Assembly (NCBI RefSeq): GCF_004028635.1
Contig: NZ_ML138678.1
Coordinates: 372,001 to 436,000, forward strand
Source: Streptomyces cyaneus
GTDB lineage: Bacteria > Actinomycetota > Actinomycetes > Streptomycetales > Streptomycetaceae
Direction of reading: 5' to 3'
Length of the DNA: 64,000 nt
Both the position numbers and the translations under genes were made by a program. This document shows, one piece after another, positions 54,956-63,014 of the stretch (the stretch's first letter is position 1; every line of letters begins with the position of its first letter). The notes beneath the pieces were generated by a model. It saw nothing but the letters and a program-made list of their open reading frames with translations. It did no database searches and was not told where the DNA came from.

Positions 54956-55074
54956 GGAAGCGCTCTCCTCGGTCGTGGGGGGCGGCCGCGGAGGGCCGGG
55001 ACAGGGGAAGTCGAGGGCCAGTCAAGCGAACCCGTCTGACAGCTCCCAGACAGATCCCGGACACATGGTCGATG

Positions 55075-55107
55075 TGATCCAGGCCATAACTTGATCCAGG
55101 CCATGAC
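55075..55107. repeat. Direct repeat upstream of the monooxygenase
   Basis: TGATCCAGGCCATRAC occurs at 55075-55090 and 55092-55107 (period 17). It lies between the response-regulator stop and the monooxygenase start, about 120 bases upstream of the latter. A GTCTG...CAGAC inverted repeat is at 55034-55051. Confidence 0.6.
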
Positions 55108-55111
55108 TGGC

Positions 55112-55819
55112 TTACGGCCGTGTCGCCCGGCCCAGCCAGTAGCCGAAGCCCCGCCGGGTGTGGATCAGCGCCGCCTGCTCGCCGTTCACCTTGCGGCGCA
55201 GCCGTGAGACGAGCCGCTCGACCGCGCCGTCGGTGGGCGGGTCGTCCCAGACGTGCCGTCCGATCTGCTCCTTGGACAGCACGCGTTCGGCGTTCACCAG
55301 CAGGTGGCGCAGCAGGCGGTACTCCGCGGGCGTGAGCTCGATGGTGCGCTCACCGCGCCGCGCCCGGCGGGTGGCGTGGTCCAGCACGAGGTCGCCGTAG
55401 CGCAGCGCGCCGTCCCATCCGGCGGGCTCGGTGCTACGCACCAACTGCCTTGCCCGGGCGAGGACTTCTGCCACTCGGCCCGACGCCGCCCTGCCCCCCT
55501 GCCCGTCGGCGCCGGGGCCGCCCCCGGGGAGACTGCCCAGGAACTCTCCGCTCCCGGTGAGCAGCAGCACGGCCGGGCGGTCGGGGGCGAGGAGACGGCG
55601 ACTGTGCCTGAGCGCGTCGGTGTCCGGCAGCGTGACATCGAGGATCACCAGATCGAACCGGCGCTCGGTGAGCCGGACGGTGGCCTCGGTGGCACGGTCC
55701 ACCGCGACGGTCCGGTAGCCGGCGAGTTCCAGCATCGCGCAGAGCGGCTCGGAGGTGCGGGGATCACCGGCGACGAGCAGGACATCCGGTACCGCGTCGG
55801 TCGACGGCGGCTTCGGCAT
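55112..55819 (-). CDS. Orphan OmpR-type response regulator with a degenerate receiver
   Basis: A 235-residue regulator. The receiver (~1-125) keeps the Asp in LVILDVTLPD and a Thr in LLLTGSGE, but the acidic pair is VAGDP and the conserved Lys (KPF) is gone, replaced by a Gly-rich insert (GSLPGGGPGADGQGG). The C-terminal winged helix is intact (IELTPAEYRLLRHLLVNAER, VERLVSRLRRKVNGEQ). No histidine kinase is near. So phosphorylation-independent control is likely. It sits on the same strand directly upstream of the monooxygenase gene. Confidence 0.86.
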   Translation of the reverse strand: MPKPPSTDAVPDVLLVAGDPRTSEPLCAMLELAGYRTVAVDRATEATVRLTERRFDLVILDVTLPDTDALRHSRRLLAPDRPAVLLLTGSGEFLGSLPGGGPGADGQGGRAASGRVAEVLARARQLVRSTEPAGWDGALRYGDLVLDHATRRARRGERTIELTPAEYRLLRHLLVNAERVLSKEQIGRHVWDDPPTDGAVERLVSRLRRKVNGEQAALIHTRRGFGYWLGRATRP

Positions 55820-55897
55820 ACGGTCACTTTACTCAGGTCTGCCTCGCATCATCCGCGCCGGTCACGTCGGCCGACCTGCTTTTCTGCCCTCGCCGCG

Positions 55898-57406
55898 TCA
55901 CGTCCAGGGCGTGGCGACGAGCCGGATGCGTGCGTCGCGGCCGACGAGGGGTGCGGCCGTGGTCGGCAGTTCGATGTGCGCGACCCAGCGCTCGGGGGTG
56001 GGGTCCTCGTCGACCCGGGGCTCTCCGGCGACGTGGTGGTCGCGGATGGCACCTTCGATGTCCGAGTTCCAGGCGGCCCAGATGCCGGGGCCGGCCTCCG
56101 GTGTGCCCACGTCGATGACGAGGGTGTCGGCGAAGTCGGCGGTCTGCTCAAGATGGTCGCCGAGATGGAGGATGCCGTGCCGCTCGCGCAGGGAGATGAG
56201 CCGCAGTTGGAGGATGAACCGCATCGGCTCGCCCGTGGACTGCCTCAGGCCGCTGTTGAGGAAGGTCGTCGCCAGCGACACCGACGCCTCCTGCCCGTCC
56301 GGGACCGCGTCGAGCTGGATCGGGCACCAGTGGGCGGCGAGCCTCTCGTGCATCACCACGGGCAACCCGCGCACCGACAGCCGGGCCTCGGCCTGCCATA
56401 CGACGTCCCCGTCCCCGTCGTCGGACAGCCGGTAGTCGACCAGCGATGCCTCGATCCTGGTGTCCCCGAAGAGAAACCGCCGCAGGTTCTGGTACCCCTC
56501 CTCGGAGTTGACCATCCCGTAGCGCCCGCTGTGGCTGCGGTGCACGAAGGCCCGGTGGGCGCCCGGCACATACGCCCGCTCGAGCTGCACGAGCCCGTCG
56601 CTGCGCGGCCCGACGGCGGCCGAGGACAGCCCGAGGGCGACGTCGTAGTCCGCCGGGTCGGTCCCCACTAGACAGAAGACCCGCTCGACGGGGAGCGTCC
56701 CCGGCCCGGTGGGCATCACGCGGGCGTCCCAGTCGCCGGGCGGGCCGTCGGGGTCCAGGCGGTCCTGCGGGGTGAGGTACTCGTACATCCGCCGGGGGCC
56801 GAAGATGTCGGCGCCCTGGATGCCGAGCTTGTCCCGGATCCGCTCCGCCCATCCGCCCCCGACGTCGAAGGTGATGCCGCCGTGCGGGGTGCCGTAGGTG
56901 AAGAACTTCGCGACGCAGTCGGCGGCGGCGCGGCCCCGCTCGGGCAGGATCTTCTGCAACAGGCACCGGCAGATGAGCCCGCCCATGGAGTGGGCCACGA
57001 GGATGACGGCGGGCGCGCCGGTCTTCTCACGCAGCCGGTCGATGAGGCCCAGCAGGTCGGCGGCGGCGTTCTCCAGCTGGTACTCCTCGGGGCTGCCGCC
57101 CCAGGTGGTCGCCGAGCGGTCGTAGAAGCGGTGGATCCAGATGGAGTGGGCGGGAACCTCCGCATGTTCGGCGAGGTAGGCCTCCTGGTCTCCCTTCACC
57201 AGCAGTTCGTAGCCCTCCTCCCGCAGCAGGCGCAGCAGCGGGCCCTCGAACTGGTGGAAGCGCGGCTCGTTGTGCGCGCCTACGCGGACGTGCACGGAGC
57301 CTTCGTTGAAGCCGTAGAAGGGGTCGTCCACGGCCTTGTCGATCCCTCGGGTCCCGCCGGCATACCCCCGGACGTAGACGATGGGCAGTCTGCGATTGTC
57401 GTCCAC
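55898..57406 (-). CDS. Alpha/beta hydrolase (lipase-like) protein
   Basis: A 502-residue protein. GTG 57406 follows GGAGGCATGG. The nucleophile elbow is VILVAHSMGGLICRCLL (GHSMGG variant with AHSMGG). YVRGYAGGTRG forms the oxyanion-loop region, and catalytic His is possibly in VHRSHSGRYGM. The C-terminal ~170 residues form an extra domain of unknown type (LVDYRLSDDGDGDVVWQAEA onward). There is no signal peptide; the substrate is unknown. The same-strand RR, monooxygenase and propeller genes follow. Confidence 0.82.
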   Translation of the reverse strand: MDDNRRLPIVYVRGYAGGTRGIDKAVDDPFYGFNEGSVHVRVGAHNEPRFHQFEGPLLRLLREEGYELLVKGDQEAYLAEHAEVPAHSIWIHRFYDRSATTWGGSPEEYQLENAAADLLGLIDRLREKTGAPAVILVAHSMGGLICRCLLQKILPERGRAAADCVAKFFTYGTPHGGITFDVGGGWAERIRDKLGIQGADIFGPRRMYEYLTPQDRLDPDGPPGDWDARVMPTGPGTLPVERVFCLVGTDPADYDVALGLSSAAVGPRSDGLVQLERAYVPGAHRAFVHRSHSGRYGMVNSEEGYQNLRRFLFGDTRIEASLVDYRLSDDGDGDVVWQAEARLSVRGLPVVMHERLAAHWCPIQLDAVPDGQEASVSLATTFLNSGLRQSTGEPMRFILQLRLISLRERHGILHLGDHLEQTADFADTLVIDVGTPEAGPGIWAAWNSDIEGAIRDHHVAGEPRVDEDPTPERWVAHIELPTTAAPLVGRDARIRLVATPWT

Positions 57407-57937
57407 GCCATGCCTCCAGAACGCCGGGGTCCACCCCTCCTGAGTAGAGCAAGTCCGCAAGCCCGGCCTCCGGTAGTAGCCCGGAACGGTGACGCCACGG
57501 CTGGGCGGGCTTGTAGGGGGTCAGCCGGGGCGGCTTGTAGGGGGTCCGTCGTGGCGACCCGTCGGGGTCCGCTGCGGCGGCCTGTACGGGTCCGCGGGAA
57601 CGGCCCGACCCAAGCCCGCGAGAGCCGCCAGCCCAGAACCCACCGGAGGCAGCCAGCCCACAACCCACCGCAGGTGCCCCGTGCAGAACCCGCCGCAGGC
57701 AGCCCGCCCACAACCCACCGCAGGTGCCCCGTGCAGAGCCCACCGCAGGTGACCCGCCCAAAACCCACCGCAGGCAGCCCGCCCACAACCCGCAGCAGGT
57801 GACCCGCCCAGAACCCACCGCAGGCACCCCCCGCCGAAGCCGCCGCAGGCACCCCCCGCCGAAGCCCTGCGACGGACCCACCCCTCTCCCCCGTAGAGCA
57901 GACGACGGACAGACGTCTGCAGGGAGGGGAACAGAAC
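57407..57937. repeat. 531-bp divergent region with a perfect-period 25-bp repeat array
   Basis: Eight units of exactly 25 bp (57634-57833, unit like CACAACCCACCGCAGGTG... with a matching CAGAACCC... alternate) followed by a decayed tail to ~57868. Two unit types alternate (GCAGCCCGCC and GTGCCCCGTG endings), as if a 50-bp pair had been amplified. Further upstream (57490-57600) GGGTCGGCTTGTAGGGGGTC-type sequence also repeats loosely. The region is between the hydrolase and the lytic transglycosylase and carries no gene. Confidence 0.9.
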
Positions 57938-59014
57938 GTGGCAGGGCAGGGAGTCAGAGCCGGCAGAGGTACGGCGGTCGCGGTGGCGGCGATGGTCGTG
58001 CTGACCGCGTCACAGGCGCCGGGGGCGGTTCCGGCGCGGGCCTCGGCGCCGGCACCGGGGCGGGCGCCCGCTGAGCACGGCCCGAGCGTGTCCGGCGACA
58101 CCCGGTACCGCACCGCGCTGCCGCCGCTGCGGACCGGGAAGCGCGCCGGCGCCGGGGCACCGGCGGAGACGGCCGCGGCGCTGCCGGCGAGCGTGTTCGC
58201 CGCCTACCGGCGGGCCGAGGAGCGGCTCGCGCGCGAGGCGCCCGGCTGCCGGCTGCGGTGGCAGTTGCTGGCGGCGATCGGGCAGGTGGAGTCCGGGCAG
58301 GCGCGGGGCGGCCGGGTGACGTCGGACGGTACGACCGTCACGCCTATCCTGGGCCCACGGCTGGACGGCGTGGCCTTCGCCCTGATCCGGGACACCGACG
58401 GCGGCGCCCACGACGGGGACACGGCGTACGACCGCGCGGTCGGGCCGATGCAGTTCATCCCGTCGACCTGGGCCCGCTGGGGCGCGGACGGCAACGGCGA
58501 CGGGCGTACGGACCCGAGCAACGTCTTCGACGCGGCCCTCGCCGCCGGGCGCTACCTGTGCGCGGGCGGGCGGGATCTGTCCGTCCCGGCCGAGCTGGAC
58601 CGGGCGATCCTCGGCTACAACCACTCGACGGCGTATCTGCGCACGGTCAGGGCCTGGTACGCGTACTTCCTGGAGGGGCACCGGGTGGTGCCGGACAGCT
58701 CCACCGGCTCCTCGGCCCGCCCCGAACCCTCACGGTCACCCGGGAAGCCGGACGACGACTCCTCACCGGCTCCCGCCCCCCGGCGTCCGACCACCACCCC
58801 GCCCCGCACGCCGTCGACCCCCGCCTCCCCCTCCCCCACCCCGTCCCGCCCGGCCACCGACCCCGAGGAGACGGAGGAGCCGCAACTCCCCCTCCCCACC
58901 CCGGACATCGAGCTCCCCGGCGACGACCTGCCGGCCGGCGACGGTCCGCTGACCAGTAACAGCGCGGACTCGATGACCGCCACCCCCTCCACAACCGCCG
59001 ATACTCGGCGGTAA
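57938..59014 (+). CDS. Secreted lytic transglycosylase (MltB/SLT-like)
   Basis: A 358-residue protein. GTG 57938 follows AGGGAGGGGAACAG. Signal sequence (TAVAVAAMVVLTASQAPGA), then a domain with the catalytic Glu in AAIGQVESGQARGG, and AVGPMQFIPSTWARWGADG and YNHSTAYLRTVRAWYAYF, all typical of MltB-type peptidoglycan lytic transglycosylases. The last ~110 residues are a Pro/Ser/Thr-rich linker with acidic end. It cuts glycan strands in the wall. A hairpin spans its last codons. Confidence 0.9.
   Translation: MAGQGVRAGRGTAVAVAAMVVLTASQAPGAVPARASAPAPGRAPAEHGPSVSGDTRYRTALPPLRTGKRAGAGAPAETAAALPASVFAAYRRAEERLAREAPGCRLRWQLLAAIGQVESGQARGGRVTSDGTTVTPILGPRLDGVAFALIRDTDGGAHDGDTAYDRAVGPMQFIPSTWARWGADGNGDGRTDPSNVFDAALAAGRYLCAGGRDLSVPAELDRAILGYNHSTAYLRTVRAWYAYFLEGHRVVPDSSTGSSARPEPSRSPGKPDDDSSPAPAPRRPTTTPPRTPSTPASPSPTPSRPATDPEETEEPQLPLPTPDIELPGDDLPAGDGPLTSNSADSMTATPSTTADTRR
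58994..59012. terminator. Short hairpin at the lytic transglycosylase stop
   Basis: ACCGCCGA (58994-59001) and TCGGCGGT (59005-59012) form a perfect 8-bp stem with a 3-base loop, ending at the stop codon; it precedes the sigma-factor gene by 56 bases and could also be an operator. Confidence 0.45.
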
Positions 59015-59068
59015 TGTCGCGCACCGCCGAACGGCACGAGATCGGCGGGTGAGCGCGAAGGGGCCCTC

Positions 59069-60136
59069 ATGGCGACGGACATGCCTGCGGAGACGGATGC
59101 GGCCGACGAGCGTTGGCAGCGCATGTGGAGCCACCGTGAGCAGCTGCTCAGGGTGGCCCGGCGCAGGTCGATGAGTGCGGAGGACGCCGAGGACGCGGTG
59201 CACGAGGCCATGCTGCGCGCCGCCGAGCGCCCCGACCTGGACGACGAGCGGCTCGCCGCATGGCTGACGACGGTGACGATGCGGCTGTGCGTCGACCGCT
59301 ACCGGCAGGTGAACCGCGAGGCAGAGGTGCGCACCAGCCCGACGCTCATCGCCCCCGGCCCCGTGCCCGTCGAGGAGGCGGTGTGCGACCGGGCCGAGGC
59401 GAAGTGGCTGGCGGTGCGCAGTGGTGAGCTGCCGGCGCGGCAGGCCGAGGCGCTGTGGCTGAAGTCGGAGGACCTCGACGTCGGGCAGGTCGCCGTCAAG
59501 ATGGGGCTCAGTTACCGGACCGTCGAGTCGCTGCTGGCCCGGGCCAGGCGGACGCTGCGGCAGTCGCTGGCCGCCACGCTCGGGTTCGCGTTGTTCCTGA
59601 TCGGGTGGGGTCGGCCGCGCGGCGGTGGAAAGGTGCACGCCGTGGCGGTGGCTTCGACGGCGGCGACGCTGGCGGTGGCGGGGTTCGTGCTGCCGTACGC
59701 GCTCGACGGCAGCGGGGACGGGGGCGGCTCGGCGCCTCGGCCCGCCGTCGCCTCGCCGGACGGCTCGGAGGCGCTGCGGGGCGACGACAGTGGTGCGGGT
59801 GCGGACCGTACGCCTCGGGGGAACACGCCCACAGCGACATCGGGCGAACGGAGGGCCCCGGAGTCCCCGGCGGGCGAACCGTTCCTCCCGTTGTCCGTGC
59901 CGTCACTGCCGGAGGTGCCGGACGCCCCGGAGGTCCCGGTGTCCCCGCTGCCGGTGCTGTCCGCACCGGAGGTCCCGCTGTCCCCCGAGGTGCCGGACGT
60001 GCCGGAACTGCCCGAGGTCCCCGACCTTCCGGCGGTGCCCTCCGTCGATCCGACGGACACGGTGGCGGTCCCGGACGTCTCCGCCGCCCTGCCGTCCGCC
60101 TCGCTGCCCGCACCGACGGCAAGCGCACTGCCGTAG
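59069..60136 (+). CDS. ECF sigma factor with membrane-anchored Pro/Val-rich tail
   Basis: A 355-residue protein. ATG 59069 follows GAAGGGG. Sigma region 2 is residues ~30-90 (SAEDAEDAVHEAMLRAAERP), region 4 is ~120-165 (GQVAVKMGLSYRTVESLLAR). Region 3 is absent, as in ECF sigma factors. The C-terminus then has one or two hydrophobic helices (ATLGFALFLIGWG; VAVASTAATLAVAGFVLPYAL, ~170-210) and a long, presumably extracytoplasmic, PEVP-type repeat domain. This is a fusion of sigma factor and membrane sensor, with no separate anti-sigma gene beside it. It precedes the mce operon. Confidence 0.9.
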   Translation: MATDMPAETDAADERWQRMWSHREQLLRVARRRSMSAEDAEDAVHEAMLRAAERPDLDDERLAAWLTTVTMRLCVDRYRQVNREAEVRTSPTLIAPGPVPVEEAVCDRAEAKWLAVRSGELPARQAEALWLKSEDLDVGQVAVKMGLSYRTVESLLARARRTLRQSLAATLGFALFLIGWGRPRGGGKVHAVAVASTAATLAVAGFVLPYALDGSGDGGGSAPRPAVASPDGSEALRGDDSGAGADRTPRGNTPTATSGERRAPESPAGEPFLPLSVPSLPEVPDAPEVPVSPLPVLSAPEVPLSPEVPDVPELPEVPDLPAVPSVDPTDTVAVPDVSAALPSASLPAPTASALP

Positions 60137-60468
60137 CCCCGCCAGGGCGACCGCAAACCCACCCGGCAACCCGCCCGGCAACCGACCCAAAAAGCCCGCC
60201 ACCCCAGCGCACCACCGATCCGACGGACACGACGGCAACCCCGGACATCTCCGCCACCGCACCGTCGCGCACCGCGCCCTCCTCGCTCCCCTGCCGAGAG
60301 CGGACGCACTGCCGTAGCCGCGCACACGCGACCGTAAGCCACCTCGAATCACCCGCCCGAAACCCGCCCGAAAAAAATCCGCCACGAAAACGACGGACGC
60401 CCGCCCCCTCCCCGTAGAGCAGATGTCAGAGCCGCTGTAGCTGCTCCACGGGCCGAAGGGTGGACCGG
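60137..60468. other. Non-coding gap with a diverged copy of the sigma gene's 3' end
   Basis: GATCCGACGGACACG (60047 in the gene) recurs at 60217, and GCACTGCCGTAGCC (60125, including the stop) recurs at 60306. The second copy is translated in part as DPTDTTATPDISATAPS against DPTDTVAVPDVSAALPS. It is therefore a decayed tandem duplication of the last ~90-120 bases. No other gene or terminator is evident before the ABC gene. Confidence 0.75.
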
Positions 60469-61419
60469 ATGGGTGTCGAGATCTGTGTGGAAGGGCTGAC
60501 CAAGTCCTTCGGTCACCAGGTCATCTGGCAGGACGTCTCACTGACGCTGCCCGCCGGGGAGGTCTCGGTCATGCTCGGCCCCTCGGGCACGGGCAAGTCG
60601 GTGTTCCTCAAGACGCTCGTCGGACTGCTGAAGCCGGAGCGTGGCTCGATCACGATCCAGGGCCGGGACATCACGAAACTGCGCGAGCACGACCTGTACG
60701 AGGTGCGCAAGCTCTTCGGCGTGCTGTTCCAGGACGGCGCGCTGTTCGGCTCGATGAACCTGTACGACAACATCGCCTTCCCCCTGCGCGAGCACACCCG
60801 TAAGTCCGAGAGCGAGATCCGGCGCATCGTGCTGGAGAAGATGGACATGGTCGGGCTGATCGGCGCCGAGGGGAAGCTGCCCGGCGAGATCTCCGGCGGG
60901 ATGCGCAAGCGGGCGGGGCTCGCCCGGGCCCTGGTGCTCGATCCGGAGATCATCCTCTTCGACGAACCCGACTCGGGCCTCGACCCGGTCCGCGTGGCCT
61001 ACCTCAACCAGCTCATCGTCGACCTGAACGCCCAGATCGACGCGACCTTCCTGATCGTCACCCACGACATCGCCTCGGCCCGCCAGGTCCCGGACAACAT
61101 CGGGCTGCTGTTCCGCCGCGAGCTGGTCATGTTCGGGCCCCGCGAGGAGCTGCTGACCAGCGACGAGCCCGTCGTACGGCAGTTCCTGAACGGCCGTATG
61201 CAGGGCCCGATCGGCATGGCGGAGGAGAAGGACGCCGCCCAGGTCGAGCAGGAGCTGGCCGCCCTGGGCGACGAGGGCAAGGGCACACGATCTCCCGGCA
61301 GTCAGGCTCTGACTCCCCGCCTGCTGCCGGGTCCAGGTATCCCGCGGCCACCCCGCTGGGAGGCGATCGCCCGGCGGGAGGCGGAGCTCAGGCACCGGAA
61401 GGTGGTGGCGGACGTATGA
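60469..61419 (+). CDS. Mce-associated ABC transporter ATPase (MceG/Mkl type)
   Basis: A 316-residue ATPase. ATG 60469 is preferred because GAAGGG lies eight bases upstream. Walker A GPSGTGKS, signature ISGGMRKRAGLARAL and Walker B ILFDEPDSGLDP are all MlaF/Mkl-like. The C-terminal ~60 residues are an extension. It powers lipid (for example sterol or fatty acid) import with the YrbE permeases and Mce proteins. First gene of the operon here. Confidence 0.93.
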   Translation: MGVEICVEGLTKSFGHQVIWQDVSLTLPAGEVSVMLGPSGTGKSVFLKTLVGLLKPERGSITIQGRDITKLREHDLYEVRKLFGVLFQDGALFGSMNLYDNIAFPLREHTRKSESEIRRIVLEKMDMVGLIGAEGKLPGEISGGMRKRAGLARALVLDPEIILFDEPDSGLDPVRVAYLNQLIVDLNAQIDATFLIVTHDIASARQVPDNIGLLFRRELVMFGPREELLTSDEPVVRQFLNGRMQGPIGMAEEKDAAQVEQELAALGDEGKGTRSPGSQALTPRLLPGPGIPRPPRWEAIARREAELRHRKVVADV

Positions 61420-62186
61420 GACTGTCGCCCACCGGAGCCCTGCGGCAATCGGGGAGCCTGTTCGCGATGGCGCTGGACGTCGTCCGGACGATTCCCCGTC
61501 GGCCGTTCCAGGCGCGGGAGTTCATCCAGCAGGCGTGGTTCGTCGCGAGTGTCACCATCCTGCCGACGGCTCTCGTCTCCATCCCCTTCGGCGCGGTCAT
61601 CGCGCTGCAGATCGGCAGCCTGACCCGGCAGCTCGGCGCCCAGTCCTTCTCGGGCGCGGCCTCCGTGCTCGCCGTACTGCGCGAGGCCTCGCCGATCGTC
61701 ACCGCGCTGCTCATCGCGGGCGCCGGCGGCACGGCGATCTGCGCGGACCTCGGGGCGCGGAAGATCCGGGACGAGATCGACGCGATGCAGGTACTCGGCA
61801 TCGACCCGATCCACCGCCTCGTCGTGCCGCGCGTGCTGGCGTCGATGGTGGTGGCGGTGCTGCTCAACGGCCTGGTGTCGGTGGTCGGCGTGGCGGGCGG
61901 CTACTTCTTCAACGTCGTCCTGCAGAACGGCACCCCCGGCGCCTACCTCGCCTCCTTCACCACCCTCGCCCAGCTCTCCGACCTGTGGGCGGCCGAGGTC
62001 AAGGCACTCGTCTTCGGTGCGATCTCCGGGATCGTCGCCTCGTACAAGGGGCTCACGGCGAAGGGCGGACCGAAGGGTGTGGGCGACGCGGTGAACCAGT
62101 CGGTGGTGATCACCTTCATGTTGCTGTTCGTGACGAACTTCGTGATGACCGCGGTGTACTTCCAGGTCGTCCCGCAGAGGGGTTAA
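61416..62186 (+). CDS. yrbE: MlaE/YrbE family permease A
   Basis: A 256-residue protein; ATG overlaps the ATPase stop as ATGA. Helices SVTILPTALVSIPFGAVIAL, and the conserved DLGARKIRDEIDAMQVLGID loop that docks on the ATPase. First of two YrbE permeases. Confidence 0.95.
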   Translation: MRLSPTGALRQSGSLFAMALDVVRTIPRRPFQAREFIQQAWFVASVTILPTALVSIPFGAVIALQIGSLTRQLGAQSFSGAASVLAVLREASPIVTALLIAGAGGTAICADLGARKIRDEIDAMQVLGIDPIHRLVVPRVLASMVVAVLLNGLVSVVGVAGGYFFNVVLQNGTPGAYLASFTTLAQLSDLWAAEVKALVFGAISGIVASYKGLTAKGGPKGVGDAVNQSVVITFMLLFVTNFVMTAVYFQVVPQRG

Positions 62187-62198
62187 AGGGTTCAACCG

Positions 62199-63014
62199 AT
62201 GAGACTTCTCGATCGCCCTCTGCGCTCACTCGAGGCACTGGGCACCCAACTCTCCTTCTACGGCCGCTCGTTGGCGTGGACCGGCCGCACCCTGCGCCGC
62301 TACAAGAAGGAGATCCTGCGACTGCTCGCCGAGGTGAGCTTCGGCCGGGGCGCGCTCGCGGTGGTGGGCGGCACGGTCGGCGTGATCGCCTTCCTGTCCT
62401 TCTTCACCGGCACCGAGGTCGGCCTCCAGGGCTACGCGGCCCTCAACCAGCTCGGCACCTCCAACTTCGTGGCGTTCCTCTCGGCGTACTTCAACACCCG
62501 CGAGATCGCCCCGCTGGTGGCCGGACTCGCGCTCTCGGCGACCGTCGGCGCCGGGTTCACGGCCCAGCTGGGCGCGATGCGGATCAGCGAGGAGACCGAC
62601 GCGCTGGAAGTCATGGGCGTGCCCTCGCTGCCGTTCCTGGTGACGACGAGGATGATCGCCGGGTTCGTCGCGGTGATCCCGCTGTACGTGATCGGCCTGC
62701 TGTCCTCGTACCTGGCCGCCCGCACGATCACCACCGGCTACTACGGCCAGTCGGCCGGCACCTACGACCACTACTTCCAGCAGTACCTGCCACCGGTGGA
62801 CGTGCTGTGGTCCTTCGGCAAGGTGCTCGTCTTCGCCGTCCTGATCATCCTCGTCCACTGCTTCTACGGCTACTACGCGAGCGGCGGCCCGGCGGGCGTC
62901 GGCGTGGCGGTGGGCCGGGCGGTGCGGACCTCGATCGTGGCGATCAACGTCCTCGACTTCTTCCTGTCGCTCGCGATCTGGGGCGCCAACACGACCGTAC
63001 GGATAGCGGGGTGA
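62199..63014 (+). CDS. yrbE: MlaE/YrbE family permease B
   Basis: A 271-residue protein starting 12 bases after the first permease. Conserved QLGAMRISEETDALEVMGVP loop. It forms a heterodimer with permease A. Stop overlaps the Mce gene as GTGA. Confidence 0.95.
   Translation: MRLLDRPLRSLEALGTQLSFYGRSLAWTGRTLRRYKKEILRLLAEVSFGRGALAVVGGTVGVIAFLSFFTGTEVGLQGYAALNQLGTSNFVAFLSAYFNTREIAPLVAGLALSATVGAGFTAQLGAMRISEETDALEVMGVPSLPFLVTTRMIAGFVAVIPLYVIGLLSSYLAARTITTGYYGQSAGTYDHYFQQYLPPVDVLWSFGKVLVFAVLIILVHCFYGYYASGGPAGVGVAVGRAVRTSIVAINVLDFFLSLAIWGANTTVRIAG

Noticed and set aside
57634..57833. CRISPR-like array
   Set aside because: Units are contiguous with no unique spacers, no palindromic repeat and no cas genes. 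The 19-bp and 13-bp arrays were rejected as CRISPR for the same reasons.
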